Source: Arsenophonus sp046530935
GTDB taxonomy: Bacteria; Pseudomonadota; Gammaproteobacteria; Enterobacterales; Enterobacteriaceae
NCBI GenBank assembly: GCA_046530935.1
Contig: JBHEQW010000077.1
Location: 1 to 16,607, forward strand
Reading direction: 5' to 3'
Length of the DNA: 16,607 bases
The translations under genes were made by a program, and so were the position numbers. Positions 7,253 through 15,640 of the stretch are shown here, piece after piece. The stretch's first letter is position 1; each line of letters opens with the position of its first letter. The notes under the pieces were generated by a model. That model was not told the DNA's origin. It ran no database searches and worked only from the letters and a program-made list of their open reading frames with translations.

Positions 7253-8119
7253 CCATGTTTTTATCAGGGCATCAGTCAACTTCCTCATTGTTCTGCTTTC
7301 TGGAGAAAAACGATGCCAATATAGCATCCTACTCTGGCATAATCCATGTGTAAGGTTGACTAAGTTCACCTGAATTTAATTCATCAATAATTTGTAAATG
7401 TGGGATTACACAACAGGTTGAGCCTTGTTTAGCCAGTTGAACAAATGCCTCATATGAGTTAACAATATGGCAAGGAACACTACCAGAGGATATAGGTTAA
7501 AATTCTCTTGCACACAAGATTGATACATGTCATCTAGATGATTAAAACCGACAGCTGGAGCTTTTAAAAGTGAGTTTTTTGTTATACCAGTAGAAAAATA
7601 ACGTTCAGCAAATGTTGGTGAGGAAACAAATAAATAATCCATCCACATAGTTTACCCACAAAGCAACCAGGTAAAGGATCTGGTTGAATACTAATTGTGC
7701 CAACCACCTCTCCTCTACACAGAAGCTCTTAAGTCTAGGTTTCATATTAAACTTGAATATTAAGACGAATAGGAGTGTCCTGTAACCCATGATTGAGTGC
7801 AGGCAGGAACCAAATTGGTAAACTATCAGCATTTACTGGCACTGACAACAACAATGGAGTTGCATCATTACTTTCGTTACCAAACCATTGTGCTCTTCTA
7901 GTTAGTAATTCAAATTGATGTAAAAGTAAGAGTAGTTTTTCCCTTAGTAAGTCAGTTTAGGAGGTATTGTCCTTATTAATAATGGCTGACTAAATAGCTT
8001 TTCAAGCTGCTTAATTCTTTGTGAAACAGCAGATTGAGTGATACAAAATTTTTTTGCTGCTCGCTCAAAGCAGCGTCACGGATTACGCTATCCAATGCTT
8101 TGTGGTGTTCGATAATCAT
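7253..8119 (-). pseudogene. argP: argP (iciA) pseudogene, LysR-family regulator
   Basis: Intact ArgP (about 297 residues) is a LysR-type regulator of arginine/lysine-responsive genes such as the argO exporter. Here every region is present but the frame is broken several times. Minus-strand readings in order: ALDSVIR near the ATG at 8117-8119; FERAAKKFCITQSAVSQRIK (winged-helix DNA-binding motif, frame-shifted relative to the ATG); LEKLFSQPLLIRTIPPKL; LLLSVPVNADSLPIWFLPAL; TFAERYFSTGITKNSLLKAP then AVGFNHLDDMYQS (7406-7648 frame); PHLQIIDELNSGEL; and MLYWHRFSPESRTMRKLTDA after an in-frame TAG. The total span of 867 bp is close to the native 894. Divergent orientation from rpiA is the usual enterobacterial arrangement, which supports the identity. 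The start lacks a few native N-terminal residues. The gene cannot make a functional protein without multiple frameshifts. Confidence 0.93.
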
Positions 8120-8221
8120 GGCGTTTAATTACAAAAAGATCTCTTTAAAATTCAATTCAGATGTTATTCTATAATCTTAACTATGCAATATTTTTCCAAT
8201 CGATAGTCGTATAAATTTTGT

Positions 8222-8227
8222 TATACT
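8222..8227 (+). promoter_or_regulatory. Candidate -10 element for rpiA
   Basis: TATACT lies 48 bp upstream of the rpiA start in the argP-rpiA divergent spacer. It is one mismatch from TATAAT. No good -35 sits at 16-18 bp; the spacer is A/T-rich, and TTTCCA (8193-8198) is too far upstream. The call is tentative, as AT-rich DNA yields such hexamers often. Confidence 0.35.
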
Positions 8228-8275
8228 AATTAATTAATAGGTTTTGGAAACAAAAAAATAATAAGGCAACTAATT

Positions 8276-8941
8276 ATGACACAGGATGAATTAAAAAAAA
8301 TGGTTGGCTGGGCTGCTTTAGAATATATCAAACCAGATATGCTGGTTGGTGTTGGAACAGGGTCTACAGTTATGTATTTTATTGATAGCTTAGCAACAAA
8401 AAAGCAGTTAATTAAAGGTGCAGTTTCAAGTTCAGTTGCTTCTGCAGACAAATTAATCTCATTAGCTATTCCCATCCTTGATAGTAATGATGTAGATGAT
8501 GTTGATATTTACATTGATGGGGCTGATGAATTTAATCCAGATTTAATGATGATTAAAGGTGGTGGCGCTGCTTTGACTGGTGAAAAAGTCATCGCTGCAA
8601 TGGCCAAGCAATTTATTGCTATTGCTGATAAATCTAAGCAAGTTGATATTTTAGGTAAATTTCCATTGCCTGTTGAAGTAATTCCTATGGCACGTTCTTA
8701 TGTTGCTCGTCAATTGATAAAGTTAGGCGGAATACCAGAATATCGGCAAAATGTGGTTACTGACAATGGCAATGTTATTCTGGATGTTTACAATCTAAGG
8801 ATTGTAGATCCGATATGGCTTGAAAATAAAATTAATGCAATTGCAGGCGTTGTTACGGTAGGGTTATTTGCTAATCGCGCTGCAGATATTATTTTGTTAG
8901 CAACATCAGCTGGCATAAAAAAATTGAGACATAAAAGCTAA
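8276..8941 (+). CDS. rpiA: Ribose-5-phosphate isomerase A
   Basis: RpiA interconverts ribose 5-phosphate and ribulose 5-phosphate in the non-oxidative pentose phosphate pathway, supplying ribose for nucleotides. The 221 residues compare with 219 in E. coli and align without gaps up to the tail. Residues known for substrate binding or catalysis are present: Lys7, the phosphate loop GVGTGST (25-31), Asp81 and Asp84 in YIDGADE, Lys94 in MIKGGGAAL, Glu103, and Lys121 in SKQVDILGK. Oddities: the residue before Glu103 is Gly where homologues have Arg (LTREK), position 54 is Val where E. coli has Asp, and two glycines near the C-terminus (NRGAD, IGT) are Ala. The C-terminus ends LRHKS, slightly extended. 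The ATG matches the native start; a modest AAGG (8263-8266) lies 9 nt upstream. It is monocistronic here, with a hairpin at its stop and no serA after it. Confidence 0.97.
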   Translation: MTQDELKKMVGWAALEYIKPDMLVGVGTGSTVMYFIDSLATKKQLIKGAVSSSVASADKLISLAIPILDSNDVDDVDIYIDGADEFNPDLMMIKGGGAALTGEKVIAAMAKQFIAIADKSKQVDILGKFPLPVEVIPMARSYVARQLIKLGGIPEYRQNVVTDNGNVILDVYNLRIVDPIWLENKINAIAGVVTVGLFANRAADIILLATSAGIKKLRHKS

Positions 8942-8957
8942 TGCTTTTATTGTTTTT
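8931..8957 (+). terminator. Intrinsic terminator overlapping the rpiA stop
   Basis: ATAAAAGC (8931-8938) and GCTTTTAT (8943-8950) form a perfect 8-bp stem with loop TAAT, followed by TGTTTTT (8951-8957). The rpiA stop codon TAA (8939-8941) lies in the loop, so the last codons form the left stem arm. The stem is A-T rich with only two G-C pairs, so termination may be partial. Confidence 0.55.
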
Positions 8958-10139
8958 AACGTGTTGATGAGTTATTAATATTAAGCTACTACTCTTTTTG
9001 CCTCAATTAAATTTATTTTTTACAATCTAGTTTAGTCAAAAAAATTATAATAATTAATTTAGTATCATAAATATCTTGTAATTATTTAATTAATTTTCTT
9101 TTTATTTGTTATAGAGTTTTTGCTCGAAATTTATTTTGTTATTTGTGAATAAATGATAATTTTGCTACTTGGAAAATTTTTTGTCATGACTGTATAAAAA
9201 TATACGATAGCCAGTATCCCTTATGGGATAGAATGGGATGGTGTAAAATAGTTAATGTGTTTTTACAAAAATAGAAAATTAAATTTTTGCTTTTGGAGAG
9301 TGATGGCTGGTGCATCAAAATGATAATTAATAATTTGTGCACAACAATGTCCAGGTTATAACAATATCAACAAAAAATTAATTGCTATGATCTTTGATGT
9401 CTATTTTATGGATATTTATTCTAGCACTTATCCTAACGTCCTAACGAACAAGTTTTTGACGCAGCTAAAAATTAATTGTAGTTGATTGTTTTTATATTGC
9501 CATCAATCAAGTTGATATTCAATGGATGGGTCTGAATATAGCATACATGTTTTTAATGCTCGATTTTTTAAAATACACTCTTTGTTTACTATGCTGATAA
9601 CATCAAGCATACTTATCTTTCAGACCATTTAAGCTGGAATGCGATTACTAATATTATAGCGTGTACAATAATAGATGCTTGGATTGGCTGATTAACAGCG
9701 CACTTCATCAATTTAACTAGATTGCAACTTTATATGTCTGTTCCATTTAGTTCAGCATCAGATTTATTATTAATTATCGATTTTGGCTAGGCGTTCAGGC
9801 TTTAGATATTACAGTGATAATAACCGGTGTGATAGAAGATGCGAATTCATAGAAACACCTGCTACTATTCTAAGTTTGCGTATCACTCCCCATATTAGTA
9901 GTGGGGAATGGCAAAAGGCTTTAGAAGGTTTTTAAAAATGCTGTAAATAGCTCAAAATAAGCAGAATCAAATTAAAAGTTCTACATCAACGTTAACTAGC
10001 TGTAAATAGATTATGACAGTTATCAATATATGGTTTAAAAAAGCAAAATTACATGAAGTTCAGTTTTAAAAAAAGGATGATTTATAGTATTACATAGACT
10101 AGAAGTTATCTATATTTATGTTAAAAAATAAAAAATGAT
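8958..10139. other. Gene-free stretch after rpiA
   Basis: No intact gene and no motif I recognise. serA, which commonly follows rpiA in Enterobacterales, is not visible even as fragments. Two small hairpins lie side by side: GTATA-AAAA-TATAC (9192-9205) and TATCCC-TTAT-GGGATA (9215-9230). A weak promoter-like pair, TTGTCA (9181-9186) and TACGAT (9203-9208), overlaps the first. TCCCCA/TGGGGA with a 9-nt loop occurs at 9887-9907. The region near 9440-9830 has somewhat longer stop-free pieces, which could be a ghost gene. Confidence 0.45.
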
Positions 10140-12480
10140 ATGCAAGAAGGAAAACCTCCTCAAAAATATAAATATATTGACCTTGGAGTTGGGATGATAC
10201 ACATGGTAATCCCAACTGGTTTAAAATTTGGACGATAGTTTTCCGTCTTAAATATCTTATCGAAGATTTTTTTATTATGACCTATCAATATCTCTATAGA
10301 GAGATAAGATTATAAAATATATTATTATACCTGGGATCTGGGTTACAGTCAAAAAAAATTATATCAAATAATTATTGGTGATGTGAAGATATCTGTCCAT
10401 GTGGTTATTGGTTTTTGTTTTTTCTAGTAATGAACAGACGTTGTATAGATTTCTTTATCTCTCAGAGAGCAACATATTCTTTAATATTTTACTGGGACAC
10501 ACTACTAAATATGTATATTATACCCGATAACACTAACTAAGAAAACTGCATTTGAAATGCCTAAATTAACAATAGAATGGAATTTCTTCCTAAAACTTGT
10601 ATGAGGATGTTAGTGATTGCATGAAAAATACACTATTGGATCTACTACAACCGGACTTTTACAACATACTTTTGGCATATTCTCACTCACTGAGAATATG
10701 CTGATTATCGATATCGTCTATACTTTATTAACCTATTTTGTGAATTTGTACTAGCGAGCGACATAAGAAATATAGTTTTTGTCTGAAAAACCATAATTGG
10801 TCTTAAACTTAAACAACGACTATTAACCATGACGATAGTCAGTGGGGTTGCTATTGTTTAGATATTAGTGCAATATGGGATAAAGAGATGATGCATAAAC
10901 CATACAAAATAGTGGTGACATGCTAACAGTGTGATACGGTCATGCATGGAAAGAAGTTATTCTAGGCTAATCCCACGAATACTAGGAATATCAGGCCTTA
11001 CTGAAGAAGGGACCTTAAGGCTTGGCAACGACGGTAATTAAAACTCACGTTACCTAACTTCTCAATGAACTTCAGAAAGCAGCTTTGACATTATTTATCT
11101 ATAACATAAGAAATGTGGATTTTGTTCGCTAAACATCACTAAAAAACTGAATGCTGGTGATAGACTAGATAAGTGTGGTTAATAAGTTCTGACGCTGAAA
11201 TATAATGAAAGTAAAATATCAAAAAGACTGATTAATCGCCTGATTATATACCCTAAACTGTATCTACATGATTAAATCATATACATCAAACTCCTTCTCA
11301 CACTAGTGCGTTACTATTATAATTCACCACTCTCCATCGTGCTCAAGTTTTAATATCCTAGAAACCTAGGCCTAAAACTAGTTAATCACTCAGTAACTGC
11401 ATGCCATGTGTCTGATGCTGCTGTGCCAACTTTGAATACTATGGATCCGCAGGTACTTAATATTTTTAATAAAAATATCTACACAGGCTATACACCAACA
11501 GGCCATACAAGCATATCAGCCTTACAAACTTTTTAGATACAGGAAACAATTATGGATGAAGAGTGTGCTTAAGCTATATCAGTCTATTGTTACTGTTAAT
11601 AGGATTGCTCACGCATGCAAATAAAATATCTTCCCTTGTGCAACTAAGCCAGATATTCCAACAACGCTCATAGATCATTTCTCTTTACAACTTATATCGA
11701 AATACACGACCTTGGTCGACATACTGATACTGAATAGAAAAATGCTTCTGGCTCTCGAGATATGTGTAAACAAGATAACCCAGCAATAATGAGAATAAAA
11801 TAACAGAGAAATGATATCTAAAAATGAATAGCAGACTGAATATTTATAGAAGTATATCAAAACACTGCTTTACATCTTCTCTATAAAATCTGGTAACTAG
11901 ATTATAGCACGTAAAAAAATTGGATATCCAAGTAAATTAGCCATAAATCTTTAAAAGTCGAAAAACTATTTAATGTTGTGAGAATGCAAATATGTGTGAG
12001 ATCTTGTTCTAAATGCAGCCGAATTGCCATGTTATTTATAATAAAATCCGGTTTACTTCCGCAACAACACAACAAAAAATCAAGAATTTTCAAGCATGTT
12101 AGTAGCTATAAAAACTATCCAGCAAATAGCATGAGAAATAAATGCCTTAGGAGTTAACTTAATTTGACACTTGTTAAGTTAATATTAATTAATTACGGTT
12201 ATCTATATAAAAACTATAAGCTTCTCTTACTGGTAAAAAGAAGTGGACGTGATTAAAACAGCTAATTCAATTAACATTGAATATATAGGGAGGTCACACA
12301 TAAGCATGAGGGTATAAATTAACGAAAAATTCGCATAGCCCATGCTTAAACTGAAACGCATTAAGTTTTACTTCAGGATACTCCACCATAATTATGAAAA
12401 CCATTTCATTTGCTTAAATAGTCTTAATTACACAGCATCAATGAATAAACACAAGTTTTTATGTTTTTAGGAGTTTACAA
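10140..12480. other. Gene-free stretch with scattered ghost-coding pieces
   Basis: No recognisable gene. A 32-codon frame at 10140-10238 (starting MQEGKPPQKYKYIDLG) contains a 9-bp inverted repeat (10187-10195 with 10209-10217, GTTGGGAT core). Around 10960-11020 the plus strand reads RILGISGLTEEGTLRLGNDG, and near 11440-11530 MDPQVLNIFNKNIYTGYTPT. Both look protein-like but I cannot place them. Minus-strand frames at 11675-11860 and 11902-12093 have no Shine-Dalgarno or known motif. Most likely this is one or more long-dead genes. Confidence 0.4.
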
Positions 12481-14760
12481 ATTTTATTGAAGATTCTCTG
12501 CATATGCATACGGTATTAAAAGCTTAAAATAGAAAGGCATGGATTAGAAAATCAGTTTCGTGCTTTTAATGCTTATATTGAATTGAAAGAACGAATAAGT
12601 ATATTTTTAGATATGGCCAATTGGCAATTAATATTGCTTTTATAAAAGTTAGAACATAATTTTAATATTGCTTTAATCGAAGAATCTAAAGAGGTTTCTA
12701 AAAAAATCTGGATATATTTTACATAGCATTCTAAAATCAAGCTCTGATCTTTGCTTTTCCTTTAATCACTCTTAAAAGAAAACGGCGGTGTTTATCAGCG
12801 ATTTGTTAATCCATACAAAGCGCTAATCGATAATCAAGGCTACTATGAAGACGACGAGGTGTATATCGTAAAACTGAACTATTTGCATAATCTTTGATTA
12901 CAGATAGGACTTTAAAATAATGCAGAGAAAATAAAACTGGAAATTATAAAAAACTGGAGCATATTTATGCTTAAAAATATAATATAAATTATGATGATGC
13001 GTTAATTCAGCCTAAATAAGTGTATCTAGGTGTCGATATATACGAATTAAATTAAGGTTTTAAACCAAGAGAAGAATATGCGTTGTAAACTTTTTGGATC
13101 TAGCTGATTCTCTGGTCAGCACAAGAAAGCACTAGCTAAATGATATGGCCTGCTTATTGAAGATTTTGTCAACCGCTAAAAAGGTGACGTTATTAATTTA
13201 ACTATTACGTATTTCTATGAAGGATTAATTATTAGGCTTATAATTTTATATATGACAATATTAAATTAAGTGCAGGAACAGCAAAAAACTCACCCAAGAC
13301 ATAACAATGACGCTAAAAAAATACCTATTACAAATTTTAATGTAGGGCACGTGGTCGATTTATCTGACTGTTATAATGAAATCTATATGGCAGATATATG
13401 CCTGAATATCTTACTTATTCAAATAATGATTACAGAAGTAACCGTGATACTTTTAGAAATAATCTCGCGTAATACTTGATTTATTTAATGGATAATTTTT
13501 ATAAACGCTAGCGTACAGTTGAAAATGGCAAATATTTCGATCCTTATGACTTAATAAGTCTATAAGACTATATTCGAAAATAGCGAAACTTTTACAACTC
13601 AAGTTAAAAGTTATTTAACAACAACATACATAAAAACGAACGTCAGGAAACTAATTAATTTAGTTGATTAACAAAGATGAGATGCGATTAAAAAAATTAA
13701 AGTACTAAATATAATAGTATCTTATACTTTCATAATACCTTTGATAATCTTTTCTGCATAGCATAAAAGAAGATATGGAAATTGTTACCACCCAATCATA
13801 GTCAAGTTGATAATTATGATAAAGAAAATCTACCATAAATCCTTAATTGATTAGCATGAGAATAAACAATACCTAATGGTGAAAACTTAAGAAGCAAAAG
13901 CAAGAAAGCAAGATTTCAGGAAAGATTTATAAACCACCTTAAGTCGCATCATGAACTGGCAGCTAAGTTGTTGCCTATAAAAATTATACGATTGGAACCT
14001 GTTGTCCGTTCAGAACCGTTGGTATTACCACAGAAAAATTTAATCCATGCAACCCAATGAAGGAACCTAACTATTTGATTATGCGCTGGATAAAATAAAG
14101 CATTAGGCCACTAGATAATCACTAAGAATAATCCTATTCGTGTTGCATTTCTATTTCCATTAGCTAAAATTAGTCAGCAACTAAAACTGACACACAAACT
14201 CTAAAAAAATACCTAACCCACCAGAGCCAGACATAAAAGGTGAAGCCGGAAACGTTAAATCAAATGATTTTACTAAATTATTCCAAGATACTCTTATTGA
14301 ATAATAGTAAAAAAAATGCCAAATAATCTAAAGTCAAACATTAGTCAAATAGTTTTAAACAATTCTTACAGAGGTTTTATACCTAATGTTGTTTTGTCTA
14401 ATACAGTTGATAGGCAATTATTATTGAGTGAGATAAATTTAAATACTGGCGACAATCTGATGTTTAAGCGTATACACCAATTTAAATCTGAAAAAACAGA
14501 GATGTGGATGAGTATTACAAGGAAAATCTAAAAATAGTTTTATTTCTAGTAAAAGAAGATGAAAACTGAGTAAATATATCACTCTAGACGTTGAATAGAG
14601 ACAAATTAAATAAGCATTAAAGCTTGATCAGCTTGATCAAATTCTATCATCGATTCATTAGCGTATGCTGTGACTGATCTGAAAATAAAATCAGCCAATT
14701 TTATAATAAACAATGCCGCTTTATCACTTGGCTTCAACAAATATACCTATAAAAATGGCC
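12480..14760 (+). pseudogene. Unidentified eroded coding region(s)
   Basis: The plus strand carries repeated protein-like stretches in changing frames, separated by stops. Examples are FRAFNAYIELKERISIFLDM (about 12560-12620), LKENGGVYQRFVNPYKALID (about 12770-12830), YMPEYLTYSNNDYRSNRDTF (about 13398-13457), the open frames 13270-13479 and 14316-14531 (SNTVDRQLLLSEINLNTGDN), and LAYAVTDLKIKSANFIINNA (about 14660-14720). They are polar, with ordinary amino-acid mixes, and all on one strand, which fits one or two large dead genes. I recognise no family. A tandem AGCTTGATC pair (14621-14638) gives a KLDQLDQ heptad-like piece. The open frames lack Shine-Dalgarno sites and are probably not expressed genes. 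Boundaries are rough. Confidence 0.35.
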
Positions 14761-14807
14761 AAATTAGCTAAAACGGCTTCATTATATAAAATATATTGGC
14801 ATTAAAA

Positions 14808-15044
14808 TGCTATGTTGGCAAATGAAGGATTGTTGCTCTGCTAGCAGAGCAACATGTAGGCACTGAGGCTCTATTTCGATAATTATTGTGGTTTCAAACA
14901 ATCTTTTCCAGGCCAGATAAAATTCGATAAATAAAACGAAAATACACCACAATGGAATCTAGTCAGCTATTTTTTTAATCGGCTGATATAACTATTTACA
15001 TTTTAAATGTAAAATTCCTTAGCAATAACTCCATGATTATTCAA
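14808..15044. mobile_element. Truncated IS1595-like element, copy C
   Basis: It starts with TGCTATGTTGGCAAA (14808-14822), nearly the right-hand inverted repeat of copy B read inward, and then follows the left 220 bp or so of copies A and B. The homology ends at ATTATTCAA (15036-15044), after which the sequence is unrelated. On the minus strand it encodes the transposase C-terminus: a block FYL-F-LAWKRLFETT and then CLHVALLAEQQSF before the repeat. It appears less eroded than A and B over the shared segment, and the subterminal palindrome is perfect here. Confidence 0.72.
14831..14854. repeat. 24-bp perfect palindrome inside copy C
   Basis: The half-site TGTTGCTCTGCT (14831-14842) is followed at once by its exact complement AGCAGAGCAACA (14843-14854). 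The same place in copy A (about 312-333) keeps only TTTGCTAGCAGAGCAA, and in copy B it is more degraded. So it is an ancestral feature of the element, just inside the terminal repeat and overlapping the end of the transposase reading. It could be a transposase-binding or transcription-terminating structure of the IS. Confidence 0.85.
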
Positions 15045-15209
15045 TAGACAGCTCGGAATAAATCTATTAGAAAGCATAAATCCGGATATAAAATTAAAAA
15101 TAGAATACGCGACTTCACATGTTACACAACCTATTTATTTTAAATGCTTCATGATCTCCATCACGAAATAAATTATGACATAGCGAACAAAATTTTTTTT
15201 GATAGACTT
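15045..15209. other. Short non-coding junction
   Basis: No recognisable content between truncated copy C and the ghost-coding stretch. The junction at 15044 marks a deletion or recombination point within the IS1595-like element. Confidence 0.5.
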
Positions 15210-15640
15210 AAAAGAAAGCAATACAACAATGCGTACGAGTAGATCACAAATTTTTTCTCAACACGCAAGTATTATATCCGCATCAAGTCAAGATTATCCG
15301 AAGTTTTTAGAAATCAATCAGGACAATATCCAATGAAGCTGGATACACCTACATTAATTAGCAATGACTTAAAGCATAATTACCTATGAATTCATCACCT
15401 ATATGGAACTAGTGAGAATCCTACAATCTCCTTCGCCAGTTATGAGAAATATAAAGATAACTGGGCTGATAAAACCCGAGCAAGGAATGCACTAACAAAG
15501 AATGATAATTTCTATTTCTCTATTATTAAGACAGCTCAAAAATGCATAAATTCTAGAGCAAAACTAAAGTGCTTTTTACCATTAATGACAATTGCAATAC
15601 ATTTTCTTAACAAAGATGGCAAAACTATAAACTTGTGGAC
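15210..15640 (+). pseudogene. Unidentified eroded coding fragment
   Basis: The plus strand reads MRTSRSQIFSQHASIISASS, continuing QDYPKFLEINQDNI, from about 15229, then a stop, and in another frame KLDTPTLISNDLKHNYL. A long stop-free piece from about 15390 includes ISFASYEKYKDNWADKTRAR, NALTKNDNFYFSIIKTAQ and LPLMTIAIHFLNKDGKTINL, ending at a TGA near 15657. It looks like a real former protein of around 140 residues with a frameshift. I cannot assign a family; it does not match the N-terminal part of the IS91 transposase that follows. It could be a dead accessory or effector-like gene carried next to the IS91 element, but that is a guess. Confidence 0.35.

Noticed and set aside
8230..8475. 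Minus-strand frame across the rpiA start
   Set aside because: It is the antisense shadow of rpiA.
8958..9400. serA remnant after rpiA
   Set aside because: Expected from gene order, but no SerA motif such as the GYGHIG dinucleotide-binding loop could be read in any frame.
9887..9907. TCCCCA/TGGGGA hairpin as a terminator
   Set aside because: The stem is only 6 bp with a 9-nt loop and no T-run follows on either strand.
11675..12093. Two minus-strand frames of about 60 codons
   Set aside because: No Shine-Dalgarno, no motif, Phe/Ile/Tyr-rich composition expected from AT-rich DNA.
14316..14531. 71-codon frame as an intact small gene
   Set aside because: No Shine-Dalgarno, and protein-like readings continue in other frames on both sides, so it is more likely a fragment of a larger dead gene.
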